Below, piece after piece: positions 34,201-48,700 of a stretch of 64,000 bases of DNA. Where the stretch lies: positions 496,001 through 560,000 of the forward strand of contig JAJKFH010000770.1 of NCBI GenBank assembly GCA_023333565.1, read 5' to 3'. The number at the start of each line of letters is the position of its first letter. Positions within the stretch are counted from its first letter, which is position 1. Origin of the DNA: Puffinus mauretanicus (Eukaryota > Chordata > Aves > Procellariiformes > Procellariidae). The position numbers and the translations under genes are program-made. Under the pieces are notes generated by a model. It was not told the origin of the DNA, ran no database searches, and worked only from the letters and a program-made list of their open reading frames with translations.

Positions 34201-36540
34201 CAGTAGATGTAGCAAACGTTTTTTTGCCATACTTATGGGATCGTAAATTATTAGTCATCTGCCTTGGGGGGTATTATTATAATTCAAAACCATTACTCCT
34301 CATTTTGAGTACTTGCCCATCTCACCATCTTGTTTTATTAAATTCAAATGACAAATGATGGACATCTCCCAGAGACAACAGGAGGCATAGTACTTCCACT
34401 GCTTCGTTCCCCCCTCCCCCCCGGATCAATTCCCTCCTCTCCTACATAAGCAGAAACTCTTTGCTGGCTAATATTAATGCTCTACCATGTATGAATTTCA
34501 CTTCTGTGGGTGAAAACTCATTTTGCAAATTGAACTTTATCCTTGCCTTCACAAAAGCATTTCAAATGAAACACAACTGAAAATGAGAGAGCAGGATGGC
34601 TGCACGGTGCTCACAGGAAGGCTGAGCAAGCCAAACAACCATTTGCAGGCGCTGTCAGTGTCAGCAGTAACAAAGCACCTGGGGCCGGGGCGGCCGTGCC
34701 TCCTGCCCACTCTGGGGGTGCAGCTCCTGCAGCCTCTCCAGCTGCTGCAACCCTGCAGTACCCGTCGGTGACGGCCGGTGAGACGCCACGGGGTCTGCTG
34801 TCCACGGGATGGCTTCTCACCGGCGCTGGCCCTTTCTGCGTCAGGTCTGCCCTTGCAGCACACAGAGCACGTCCATGTTCATTTGAAGCCAGCTGGCAGA
34901 GGCTGGGTTTTATCATTCGCTTCACAAGTGTGCATTTTGATGGTTACAAAGCAGGGGCAGAGATAGGGTCGAGAATTCAGCCAATTTCCTTCCCCAAAGA
35001 GACCAGTCAGCGTAAAGTAACTCACCGCAACGGTTTGCATTGTACAGACTATATTTCATCAGGGCTGAGCAGAAATTAATGAATGAAGAAGCTGGAAAGG
35101 TGTCCTTCCAAACAGGCTACTTTAAGGTAAGAAAACAATTTTTTCTATGTTTCTCATGTCAAATGTATTTGCTAAAATCCCTGAGGAATTAATAATATGG
35201 ATACAACCTCCCGAGGAGAATTACCAATAAAACAGCAGATAAGCAGAAATTACAGTAGAAATGGGCTTTTGGCAGAGTCCTCAGCATGCTCCTTGCATTG
35301 TTCTGCCTGCAGTTACAGTGACAATGTTTCCTACCCTAAAAATGTGATGAAAACTCTTCCAAGAGTAAGTTCAAGTGTCCAGTGTGCCGTGAGGAACCTG
35401 GAGATACTTTTCCTTATTTAATTAGAAAAGGTGAACCATCCATTGTGTAATTAATAGTCAGAAACTAGGAACAGTTCAATGAAAGTCAAACATGCCCAAA
35501 AGTCTGGAAGAGGCTGTTTTTGCATATCTTTAAAGATAAATGGCTGTTCTTCATTATGGGCATGACTTCGCTTTCAGCAAAGTTACCAGTTTTTACGAGT
35601 AATAGCTTAAACAAATAAATGCTCCCATGCTGAATGTCAGAGGGACTTGGCAACATCAAAGACCCATTTTGCATTGCACTGATGCTGCTGCTCTGCAGTA
35701 TCAGACAGAGTTTGTCTTTCATAGATAACAGAGAAATTTCCAATTTTCAGAAGTCCCCTCCAAAATCTGGAAAGATGCGCTGTAATTTTATATTTCTTTT
35801 TATAGACACATCACTTAACCTGGCTCATGGATGTATTGAGAAATGCAGAAGAAACAGCAATGGGTGGGATGGCTGAAGCACACCTGGGAGGCCGAGGCAT
35901 GGTGGCAGGTGTCAGCAGGACCTCGGGGCTGAAAAATGGGAGCAGGTTTGTGCTGAGGGCAAGAGTTCATTGTCAGAGTAACTTCAAAATGCAGCAGCAA
36001 GTGGGATTCTCATCTTCTGCTCACAAACTCTCCTTCTAAACGCTGTGTGAGGAGGATAGTACTTAGAAGCCTGTAATTAATGATTCATTTGCACATGTTC
36101 CCTTTTTAATGATGATGGTCATTAAAGAAGTGCAGTCCTTACAGTTTGTTAATCACTGTTGATAAATATGGAGCAACCAAAGATGTGAAATGTAACAGAA
36201 GCAAGTTTCCCTAAAGATTGCAGCGATGGAAGAGAAGAAAGAGCAACACTGGCTCATGGAGAAAGGGCCCGAGTCACGCCGCTGACCCCAGATGAGGCCT
36301 TTGGGCCGTGTTAGCACAGCCCTGCCCTTGTGGAACAGGCCCGGTGCTGCCCACGGTCCTCCCGCCGGACAGGCAGGGAGCCATGCTGCCACGCGGGAGG
36401 AGGCCGGCGGCCCAGCCCAGGGAGCGCAGCCCCGAGGGCACCGGTGCCCACCCGTCCCGCACTGCTGTGGCGGGGGCCAGGGGCCAGGGCCAGCCGTCCT
36501 CCTGGTGCAACCCGCCCCTGGTGACCGTTTTCCCAGTAAC
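28282..36540. other. Intergenic or distal SYT6 3' sequence, no gene recognised
   Basis: Mostly AT-rich sequence with short unsupported open frames. Poly(A)-like hexamers occur on both strands, including an overlapping pair at 32170-32190. If SYT6 has a long 3'UTR it would lie in this direction on the - strand, but its end cannot be fixed. Confidence 0.4.
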
Positions 36541-39287
36541 TTCACCAGAACCTGGGATTCTGAGCTGTAGTCAAAATATGGCCTGAGGCCCTTCTTTTGA
36601 CTGGAGTTTTTTCACGGCACAGCAGGCAGGGCTGTACACGTGTAGGATAGCAAAGTTCCCTTTTCTTCACCCATCCGCAGTCCTGAGCTGCGTGGGGGGG
36701 GAGGGCCGGGACACACAGCAGCGAGCGGCACGGGGGAGGCGGCAGCAGGCCCTGCGCAGCTCTGTGCTCCCGGTTAACAGCTCCAGTCATCCACTGCTCA
36801 ATTTACGCATTCAAAAAGACAATCCAATCCTAGCATTCTTGCTTTCCGTTTAAGATCAAGCATTCAATCAGGAAAGACACTGAAGTACAGCAGAGGCTGT
36901 TACTAATCGCTAGAGCAAACAGAGAAGAGCATGAGGATCAACTAGAAAGCAAACGCTCCATTTGCCAGTGCCCGGCTGCGAACGCTCTTGAAGATGAAGA
37001 TGGAGATGAAGATGACTGCTCAGGATGCCAGCACAGCCTGAGCTCACCCCCACGAAGATACAAGGGTGAAAAAGGGATGGAGGGTCAGCAGCTCCTCTCC
37101 CAGCATCTGCATTCAAGGGGAGATGGACCGGGGAGCTGGCGGCCCACGGGGCCTGGACCGACGGAGCTGGCAGGCGGCTCTGCCACAGCACGTGGCCGCG
37201 ACCCTCGGCCCCCACCGCCCAGCACACACCCCCCTGGCCTGGACGGCCTCCGTGTGCGTGGGGACCCGGCGCTGGTGGTACAGGATGCAAAGCCCAAATT
37301 GCTTTTAAAAGATGCACAAACACATGTGGAAAAGATGATGCAATGAGTTGTAACCAACAAATACCATTTCCCATTAACTTCTGTCCAGGAGCTATGCCTT
37401 TTTCTGTTTGTTTTTTTTTAAGCTGCACTAGGGATTGGCAGACAGCAGTGCTAAAACTTAAAGGGGCAAATAAATACAGGGACCATTTGCTTGCTGGCTC
37501 TGTGCACCAGCTTGTGGCAGAAATACGAGAACAGATGATCAGAGGCTTTTTTTTCTTTTCTTTTAAGCAGAGCTCCTGACCTGTGCACTGAGGGGGTGAA
37601 ATGATTCACTCGGGTTTTTTTTTCCAAAGTCTTGGGGGCTCGGCAGTGGTTTCAAAGTATATTTTAGAAGGTGAGTCATCTTACATGCCTGCCTTTGTTT
37701 CTCTGAGTTTCGTCACAATAATTATGTCTTTTTTTTCTATTGATTATCAAAAACTATACAGGAGTCTTCTTTCAAACTCCCACCTGCATCTGAAAAATAG
37801 TGTATTAAAGTCATATAAATTACAAACTGGAGAAGGAAGTCCTGCCCCTGGGTCAGACGTGGCAGCTGGTATCATGCTGTGAGGTGCTATGGATGACACA
37901 CACATTGAGGCAACCGATCAAATGATAGATCGCTAAGCATTTATGCTGAAGCTCAGCGGTTGCTGATCCCCAGCTCTCCGTGGCAGTGTGAGGTGGCATG
38001 TGTTGCCTGCCCAAACAGCTATGGCTCATGTGTACGATGCCAGTGTTCTAGCATGGAAAGGCTAATGAAAGCCCGGTACTGCTCACCACCCAAAGGCAAC
38101 GTTACCGTTATACACAGATTGCACATTGGTTTAATTCTGTTTTGACTTACACCAGTTCTGCACAGCTGACCCTGGGTGGTTACACCCGATTTACAGTGGT
38201 GCAATATGAGATCATGAAACGCCTAATCCAAGTGAGTGTGAATTTCCAGATTTCCATTATCTGATATATATATCTCCACTGTGTCTTAAATTAAAATATT
38301 AATTGCTGGGTTTTCCCACTGGGTGTAACTTGGCCTGGGTCTAGGAAGCAAGGATATTCCTCTGATAACCCTGGCTCTGGACAGGGCCCTACAGCCGTGT
38401 TTCATCTGTGATAGAGAAATGCCCACCACGGGACGCAGCAGTAATGAAAACTGCTGCAGAGCTCTGCTCGGGCGGCTGGCCGGCCTCCCCTCGTGCGGCT
38501 GCTGCTTACAAATGCTCGGAGAAAGAAAGAAACCCGCGGATGAAGCAGACCTGCCTCTGGGATGGGCACATCTGAATTTCAGAAACCAGCCTGATGAATA
38601 TCAGCTGGGGTAGGGAGCGCTGAGCACAAACTGCACTCTTGTTAGAGGAAAGAGCAGATTTCAAAGAAACATAGGGTTTGATGCATACTAATTCAGACTA
38701 CTGTGGAGGATCACCAAGCCTAGTATCTGCCTTCCAGTAGAGCTCAATCTCTGAGCTTCAAAGGGAAAATAAGATGCTTTTTGTTATGTACTTAGTCTGT
38801 GGCTTTGAGGGAAAATGCCTCCTTAGCCCCAGATGCAGCGGGAGGTTTTATTGCCTTTATTATACTATCACTGGCCACAAATGCTGGCTTTCTTTTCATA
38901 CTGAAAGTGTCAACAGCATGTGTGCCATTTTCCACATCTTTCTCCTCCAGAATTTATGACCTAAATCAGGCAAAACCCAAAGAGCTCTATAGGAGCATGA
39001 GAAAATGGAGTGCAAGGCGGAAGAAAATGCCAGAGATGGTCAAAATGGTACCCAAGCATTTCACCCTATTTTATCATCTGGGGCTGCATCAAGTGAATCT
39101 CTTTCTCTAGAGATGCTTAGAGCAATTACATTTGTTCTATTTATTCTCCCTCAAAGGCTTGGAGATGAGTCAACAGCAAAAACTTTTAGGATGAAAAAAT
39201 TGAAACTTGAAATAGGCGATATCCCTGGACAATTTGTTCTGCAGTCAGAACAGCATTCTCTTTCCTTACTGGTCTCAATCTTTAATT

Positions 39288-39309
39288 AAAAAAAAAAAAA
39301 AAAAAAAAA
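39288..39309. repeat. Poly(A)/poly(T) tract
   Basis: A run of about 22 A on the + strand, about 240 bases 3' of the last certain SYT6 exon. No flanking duplication or retrocopy body is evident. Confidence 0.9.
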
Positions 39310-39551
39310 GAAAAACCAATACGGTAACAGTCACATCTGTAAATATAGTCCCTTTCATTCTTGCTTGCAAGCTCAAGGGGCTATTTTGAGACAATATAGA
39401 GATGCTTCTTTTCTAGAGTTCATTTCTGGTGAGAAAATTCCCTCAGCTCTTGTCAGAAATTCCCAAGTGAGAGTAGAAGCTCTCTGAAAGCCTTGAACCA
39501 GCTCAGTCATGCACAGCGCATGCATTAAAAGGAAAGAATAACTCCACACAC

Positions 39552-39702
39552 CTCTTTGAAAGACTTCTTTACCTCCACTAATGGATGCCAGTGCGCGATG
39601 GGCTTGCGTGGGTATGCCAGCATCTCATTCCAGTGGTCTCTGCCCAGTCCTTCAGCATTGACCCCCACACGGCAAACCCCAATAATCTCGTTGTGACCCA
39701 CT
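39552..39702 (-). CDS. SYT6: SYT6 C2B exon 3 (last certain coding exon)
   Basis: The exon is 151 bp after acceptor gttcttcag. It encodes [40 protein letters not shown] and [11 protein letters not shown] potential donor gtgtgt follows GAG. Without splicing the frame continues nine codons (VCGVILSF and stop) to 39525. Confidence 0.92.
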
Positions 39703-42700
39703 CTGAAGAACAACAGAAAAGCAACACCATTATCTCTCGCGCAGACTGACCGTACACTGTCTATTCAAGACTTCTGACCCCGTGTTATCAGAGTGCCATG
39801 AGGCACAGTGGTAGTGAACATGGGCTGTCGTATCTGCACGACAACAATCAGATCTTGTCTGCTACTGTCAGTGCATGCAGCCCCCAGCACTGTGAGGCAC
39901 TGCCACCGCCAGAAATAATTATAACTTTAAAATGATTTGAACAGTAGATCAGTCCAGATACAGAACCTGGAAGGATGTGTGATGTAGTGGTGTATAACAA
40001 GAATAAGTACAAGTTCAGTAATGGATAATTCATACACCAATTGCTGCTTAGAGTGAGACCATTTGCTTTCTAAAACAGGATGACAGTTTGCAGGACAAGG
40101 AAATAGCAAAGGGGAACACCGTACTTGCTCAAGAAAATGCCATAAAGCAAAGGACCAGCTTTACCATACTTACTATTCTAGCAGGTAATTTTCCATAACC
40201 ATAAATGACAATGACACTTTAACAATAAATCACTAGAGACAGACTGATGCCACAGAGCTGTGCAATCAAGGCCGTGATACTAAGGAAAATGGCTATTGAA
40301 CAGGAAAACCTGCACCCAACAGGATGTTTTCCCTTCCAGCTCTCCAGAGCCTGCCACCTACCGATCGTAATCCATGACGGAGATAAGCAGACTGACTTGA
40401 TCCATGTTCTCTGGGGGAATGTCAAAGATTATTGCTTCATTGTAAGTGGGATTAAGTGTGTTTTTCTTTATGGTGGTTTTCTTCTTTTTCAGTCTTCGCC
40501 CATCACAGAGCAAAGACACCTTGACATATGGATCTGGAGAGGAAGAGATAGGAAAAGTGTTCTGTTTATGGAGGTTTATTTTGTTACTGTCACAGTATAG
40601 AAACAGCATTATCAAACCATGGACTGTAAATTACCATGAGCCAAAGGCACTCCTCGAATGTACTTTTAGAAAAAGGGATGTCTGTGTACCCGTCGAACCC
40701 ACCATTTCTTGCACTGGTGTGAGTGCTGACATGAGGTTTAGGGACTGGAGAACTAGCATTGTGGTCTTCTTGGAAGGAAAAATCAGCCGTTTCCAGCAGT
40801 TTTTCTGTGATAAGGGTTTGCAAGTGTAAGAAGGCCCCATCTCAGACCAAGAGCCCATATTCATCAGAAGATGATAATGGGCACTGGGCACTCAGGCATT
40901 CTAGCTTGTGTTAATTGCATGGCCACAGACAGCAAACCCAGCGCTTTCTCTCAAGCAAAACCATAACTTGTTCAAAATTTGCCTAAGAGAGCAAAATGTA
41001 ATGCAGCATTTTGACAATCCAAACAGGCAGAGGGGGTTATTTTACAGGGATCCTTTCCTGCACTGCTACCAAAACTATCCAATTGCTAACATTATGTAGC
41101 AGAGTTACAGTGAGCAGGGGAATTTTAAAACCCATTTTCCCAATGTCAGAGAGCAGCAGGAAGAAAAGGTATTGGGGCAGCTCTGCTTCACATGCTTTCC
41201 ACTGGCTGATCGTGGCAGAATGCCCTCAATTTACAAACAGCTCCTGTTTGCTGTAATGGCTGCTCAGGCATTTTCAATTAACAGTAAACGTGCAATGTAT
41301 TATTACAGAAACCCTGAGCTGGCTTCATCTGAAGTCTCAATTCTCAGACATTTCATATGATATCAAGCTCCAACTGAGTACAAATGTTTTCTGCAAAGAT
41401 CTTTTACCGTATTGTTACTGCCTTTTATACAAGTCATCAATGAAATTCAAATACTGTGATGTTGAGCTCTGGAAAAGAAACTGCTTTTTATGTTGAAGTC
41501 CAGAATTTATGCATGCTGAATTTGCAAGCCAACTCTTTGGAACTGTGAATGCATATAGTCTTCAGGTGATGTTGATCCTAATGTTTGAGCACTGGCCACT
41601 GTACAGAGGAATGCACGCTCACCTGGGATTTACCCAGGTGGCCCATGATCCTGTCCTAATCTTGGGGTGAAATGATTGATTCTGGCTGTAGGGGGTTATC
41701 TGATGGAAAACTCCCTACTCACATAAAACTGCTGGAGTCAGTACCAGCAACAGATCTGAAGCATCCAGCCCAAGAGATGCATCAGAGCTTTGACTCTGCA
41801 AACCCGCCCATGGGGATGGGAAACTGCTGGCAGTCTCCTTGAGCACTATATTTGGATATACAATACACAATCACCCTCCCTGGATTCATGCCCTTGGGAA
41901 TGGGTTTAAAAGATAATTCTACTTTTAAAATTTTGTGCATACTTAAAACATGGGCAAAGCTTTGTCAGGTGTTTCAGTGACAATACAGCCTTGGCATCAA
42001 GAGACATATGCCCACTATCCATTGAGGGAGGAGGAAGTGTGGATGCAATGGGGTCCTTTTCAGCCATTGAGCACCTACCTGAGTAACCAGTGATATCCAT
42101 AGCTTTGAGATTCCTGCATTTAATGACTGTTAAGGTGAGGCGACCTGCAGTTGGCAAATAACAAAGGGAAAACATGATCTCTCCCAGGTCCACGCTTTCC
42201 TTTAATAAAACAGAGAACACATTATATTGGAAACATGCAAGAACCAGCTAGGCTGCCTCCACCCTCCACCCCAATGCTTCGTGCAGGATTCATGCAGTAC
42301 TCACACTGAGTCTTTTCTCTAGTCTGTCATTTTCAAGTGAATTATACTTTACTATATGGTGGTGCTGCGGAATTTATTTTCCCGTGTATCCCAACATTAT
42401 TTGGCTAAAAATGAATATAGGGAACAGGAAAAAAACGTGTGTCCAAATGTTACAGCTTCAACTCATAGTTAAGGGATACTCTTCCACTGCCTCAGTATGT
42501 GCTTCCTGTTGCAACATTACCGCTAATGCACTCCTCTTTTTCTGCTCCATCGCTTACGCAGAAGTGAAGTGATATCTAACACCAAATGAAGGCCATTAAG
42601 GAAATTATATTAGTATCAAGTTTTGCTTGAATGTACAGTATATATCTTCTAGTGCCAAGTGTGTGACACTAACATCTATTTCCTCAAATGGAGAAATACC

Positions 42701-45700
42701 AAACACGGAGCGAGATCACAGAAAGGTGAGACCTTAATATGCAGCGGTGCCATAATTCTCTGGTTGTACATTGCCACAAATGCAACAAGTGACTTTCTAG
42801 TACACCTGCTGCCATCAGTTCAGTACTAGAGGTTTACGGACATTGCGGCAGAGAATGCAGATGGCTGTGAGTAACACAGTGATTTTCTCTGAAGTTGAGC
42901 ATGAATTACTAGGTCGTTACAGACCAGGGGGTCATAGCTTTCATACACAAGAGAACCATGAAGAGCTCCACTGACTAGCAATTGAGCTTTTATGTTGTGA
43001 CATGCTTACTATCATTTGGACTGCCAACCCCTTTGAGGTGCCTTCAAAGAGCTAACAAACGCAGTATGAGGCATGTATATGTATGTACATAAATAGTGAA
43101 TTAACCAGCAGATGGCACTCAGAAACGTTTGGTAGTTTCTGGATCACAAACACAATTTACTCTTTTAGTGCCCCATAAAACAACTTTTACACATAGCTCT
43201 TAGCACCTCTTGTACATGCAGCCTTATCTACTACACCTCCTAAAAGCCCATTCCATCATTGCCTTGCTCATGGGAATTCAGGAAAAAAAAACCAAAACAA
43301 CAAACTGAAAGTATTATAATCTGAAGTCAGCAGAAAGATTTCCAAATACATTCAAAAATGGATTTTAAAAAAATATATCTTATTTTGTACATACAGATCC
43401 CACATCTGTAGAGCAAACAACCCATTTATTTTTGGAAACAGTGTTTGATTCATTTCAATGTGATATAATGATCTGCTGAAAAGAAATTGTAGCTGTTAGT
43501 AGTGGAGTGATGGAACTAAAAAGACAAGTAAATGCATTAGGCACTTAAAGCTTTGCTAAGTGTTAGGAGAATAGATCTTGTTGATGGATGAGATTTTTGC
43601 CAAATGATTTCCTTCTCGTTCTCTGGTAAGGCAAAGATTAGATATTTATTCCACTTAGACGTGCAGGATACTAATGAACATTATATAAAAGTCTTGATTC
43701 TTGACAAGACTTCACTTGACTAACAAATAAATTGAAAATCTTCTTAAGCATAGAGTGTCCAAAAGAAACAGTGGCAGCCAAATATTTTCTGGACAAAGCA
43801 ATATATGACTAGACTTGTAAGTATCTAAAAAAACATTGACTCAGAAGGTGCTATTTGCTGGTAAATAAGAGTTTAATACTCTTACCTGCTCAGAATTCCC
43901 ACTCTGATCTCTTGCTCACCTTAATGAACCAAAGGCATCCTAAACAGCTTTTCTTCCAATGCCACAAAATGATCTCGAGTCACAGCCTCATTGTCAGTGA
44001 CCAGTAATGAAATACGTGAAAACATTTACCGAGTTATTATTCCTCTACCTTTAGTACTTCTTAATGTGTCTTCCGGGAGCTAAATTTCTTGCCTCACAAA
44101 ATATTACCAAAGGTACCTTATTAAGGTACCAGAACCATTTTCATCACACGCAAAAGAGCTTTTAGAGCCCCTGCAGCTTCTAACTCTTGACTGCATTTCA
44201 GCTACGGCACCTTGAACATAGAGGGTGCCCCTGAGTCGGGCTGCTGTCTTGGAGGTAAAGCAGCAATGAACACCACCACTGAGTGCTCCGAAACGTTTGG
44301 CAGTTTTACCTCTGGTGTCACCTGTACCCCGAGACCTGAGCTGAGCCACGGTTCCTGCTGCCTGACTCCAATGCAGCCAATTTTCAGAGGACAGGGAGAT
44401 CAGTAATTTACGGAGCCTCGTTCATTTACAGTGTCTTCAAATGACCATGCAAAAATCGTGTGCCCAAAATTACAATTTGCTTTTTAAAACATGGCATTTC
44501 TTGTTACCTTTAGAGGTATTCTTCCTCTTTTAGGATGATTTTCTTTATGTAACAAAGGGCCTGAATAAATAACTCTGCATTGAGGAGACGCTTCGTAGTG
44601 AGTGTCTGGAACCTGCTGCAAACACTGCCACTGCATCAGAACTAAGCTTGAGGACTGGGATTGTACCTTTTCACTTCAGGGTCTCCAGCTCCAATCAGAC
44701 ACTGCATCTACCAGTCTTAGCTATAGACTTTACTGACAATAGAAAAGAATTTAAAATAAATATTCTGAGATTATGATTAGAAATGGTTGTTCTATTCCCA
44801 AAGAAATGAGGACCTGAATCCCATTGTGTGCCGGCTGCACTGGATGCTATGTCCGCTGCGCAGTGCAACAGCAATTGGCATTCAGATGACACACTGGGCT
44901 GAGTCTATTCTTTCATCCGTTCTTTGGTCTGTGTTGGTTTGGGAGGGATGAGAGCAGGAAGCCCGGGACACAGATGTCAGAAGAGAGAAGCCCTATATGA
45001 GATCGTGAGAGCACCCTGTGGGCATCATCTCATCTTCTATTCCTCTCCTTGCACTGAGAGGACCTGTTCAGGATATAAAACTAACATAAATTGTTCTTTG
45101 ACCTCATTTATTAGGTCAAGAGATTTTTCTTTGCAACCATAAATTCAGGAGAGTAAAACGTGTCCTGTGGGTACATTGTTTTCCTGCAGATTATAGACAT
45201 TGGGACATTTCCAAAATGCGTATCAGTACCTCTTAGGAAATAATGGAAACTCTGAATCAATAATCTTTGCAGACTTGAAACCAAAAATGTTTCACTGATT
45301 CACAAGCTGTACAATCATTAATTAACTAGTTGAGTGCTAGCTATTTGAATAGCTTATATCATTGCTTAAGTGCGTTCCTATCTTCTTACCCACAGGATTG
45401 ATATAATGTATTATTAGTCACCCAGAGCTTTCCTTGGGTATTATGAAAACTGTATTGACCCTTCTCATTTTTGATTAAACAGAAATGTCCCTGGGTGCGT
45501 TACAACTGTCTGAGATGTACCAATATTGGCCCATTCCCAAAGAATGGCACAGAGAGAATGAGGAGACGGAGCCAAATGCGGCACTCGATGTTTCTGTGGG
45601 AGCTCTGCAAGGCTGCTACGCAATGTGTCTTGGGCATGATGTTGGCTCTGCACCTCTCACACCTTCTTTGGAGGCTTCTCCCTCAACAACACTTCTGTTG

Positions 45701-48700
45701 GTGTCTCTCCACCTGTTTTTGTGGGTTTTTTTTCCCATTAAATTATGTAATCAGCTAGGAAAACTATTTCTCGCAGAACCATCCCAGTAAAACACAGAAC
45801 ATACACAGGTTAAAAACTCTATAACCTTCTCCTGCAACTACATGTTTTATGTGGTTTTCCTCTAGTGAGACCAAGTGTTATCCCTTCCCAGTTTCACTCC
45901 TGCCCACAGGTCTTTTCCCTCCAAACTCTTCAGGCTTACCACGCTCTTTATGTGCTGATCATATAGCAAGGAAAGGGAAACTCCCTGCCTCCACACAAAT
46001 GACTTCACCCCAGGATTCAACACCACGGCACATCACAGCCAGCCTGGCAGAGCTGACAACAAGCTGAGTCTTCAGAGGCAGAGCAGATGCAAACAGGTAG
46101 ATGCCTCCAAGAGGCATCCGCATGTGTGATGCACCTTGTTCCTTTCCTAGCAACCCTTTGCCAGGAGAACAGATGTGCCTGATGCCTGCTTACCTCTTTG
46201 CCAGCATTTTTCCTTTCATTATCATCCATTAATCATACAGACATGGCTATTTGTGGATTGAAAGCCAAGAACTGTAAACACCCTGCTAACTAATACCATG
46301 GTTGGTGGTTGATCCTGTGTCTCCCTCCCACCTCGCTTGTAGGCAAGATGCTCAAAGGGCATGCAGCTCGTAACACGCTCCCAGCAATGCCCTGGGGTAC
46401 CTGGCAGGCGTCACATATATCGGTGTCCTTAGACAGGCATGGTAAAAGCTGTACTGCCACAGAAGCATGACGGCCGCTCTCTGCGCCCTGCAAGGGCAGC
46501 TGCTAGCCCAAGAGCTACCTACCAGGGCCAAACGCTGCTCACACCATAATCCCTGCCCAGACGCTGAGCTCCCACACCAAGTCCCAGCTGCGGCACCACA
46601 GCACAGGATACAGTCCTACGAACGCGTGTCGGACCTCACAGCTCTCTTAGAAGTTATGAACACACTACAATGAAAGAACAAGCACTAATAGTAGAGACCA
46701 AGGGGTACAACTGGTGAGGAACATGGTACTGAGAAAAAAGCTGCAGAAAGTTGCAAAGCAAATGTCTTTTGATACTGCTGACTACAATGCAATAAATATT
46801 CGTATTTGAAAGTTCATTCCCCAACACAGAAAGCGGGAGAGCAAAAGTATAAGATGAGCTACGAAGGAAGTTGCAAGACAGATTTTTGCAAGTCAGGGGG
46901 TGATGCCAGTCACTAGGAAAGATTTGACAGGGCCTGTGCTTTCAGCCACAGGGGTGAGGACATCTCATATTCCAGTTTCAGAAATAACATGAAATGACAA
47001 AGACGACGACTGACTTGGTGTCCAACTGCAAAGCAGTTCAATCATTTGTTTGCCCTCAGAACCAGCCAGGTCGTCCTGGGAGGACAGCGGAGGAGCAGAC
47101 AGCTGTTATGTAGAGGTTAATGTCATTGCTTCTGCACTCAGCGATCAATGTGAGAAGGTGGCTTCTCCTGCCAGCTCCCTGCTGAAAGTGGCTGGGACGT
47201 TTCCTTCTCTGCTGCTTGGTTTCACTTTCAGAGGGAATTCAACAGAACTACTAAAAGACCCACATCAAGCTTTGGAAGAGTTGCCAGCAACACATCAGAC
47301 CACTCTCAGTACAGTGAAGCCCAATACCTCCGATGGGTTGGTAGTGGCTCTCCAGAGCTAATTCTTACTGTTATCATGTGCACGTGGCAGACAACCAGAA
47401 CCTGAGACCCTTCACGTGACGAAGGGATGCCAGACAGGGAACACACTGAACCCCTGCCGCTCACCACACACTCGGTACCTGTCCTCCGCACATGCAGGTA
47501 CCACGCGCCATGCCACGGCACCACGCTGCAAATGCTCCCAGGGCAGGGACAACCCTCCAAAGCAGATACTCACCGTTGTCGCGTACTGAATGTCCTTCCA
47601 GATGGAAGTCTCCCGGGAAAGGTCTGAGGCCTCAAACAGGTTCTCCAAGATAACTTCTCCTATCATGTCGTGTCTGGAGAACCTGTCAAAGTCAAAGACA
47701 CTCAGATGGAGCTTCCTGGTCGCCAGCTCCTCATGGGGCACAGGGAAGTGGAAGGACTCATCGAAGGCGGGATTCAGAGTTTTCCTGTGGACTCGTGTCT
47801 GGAACTTGCGCTTTCTGTCGGGCAGGAGGTAGATCTTCACATAGGGATCTGAGCTGCCACAGAAGTCTTTGGCTGGCAAGTCAAAAGCCCTGAGAATTCG
47901 GACAGTCAGCGTCTCATTCTCATAGTCATACTTGAGAGTGAAGTTAATTTTCCCACAGGTTTTTGCTGCCTCTTTTTTGGAGTCCTCAGAGTCAACAGAT
48001 TTTTGCTTATAGAGTTCGGGCTTAATGCGACCGATGCTGGTCGGCTGCTCAGCCACAGCCGGTGGGTCCATGCCGTAATCCATGCTGGATACATGCATTT
48101 GCCGAGGAAGATGCCTTTTGAAGGAGATGTGCCTGCAGGAGGAAGACACAATAGCTATATGGTTTTCCAAGGACATTTCTCTCCTTTTTCTCCGCTGGAC
48201 TACTAATGCTAGGAAAGCAGGGAGAGCACAAGAACAAGTGCAATAGGTGCTCCTCACCTCTGTACAGAAACCACTTTCGTTATGGAAATGAACACTGAAG
48301 GGAACACCTCCAGTGGTCAAAGGAACTGATCCAGCAAATTTCCTAACTTTCAGAGTATTTGCAGCAAGCTGCATTTTTTCACCTGTTACACAATTGACAG
48401 CCCACAGCTATATATATGAGACCCAACAACTCCTTAACCAAGCCACAGACAACCCAGTGTGAAGACTCTTTTCCACCCTCAGTCCTTACACTTCCAAGAT
48501 ACTGGCACTAAGTTTCCCTCAGGCAAAAAAAACTTCTAAAGTGAGAGAACCACAACCAGCTCAGAAAGTTAGGTTTTATCCTGGGTATTGCTGCTTCCGA
48601 ACTTCTCCAACAGACTCTCATTAGAAACTGATAGCTAATTCTTGACAGAGAGGAATGCACAGCCTCATTTGGAAGCTGTCTCTTGCCTTGAGCTCCCCTC

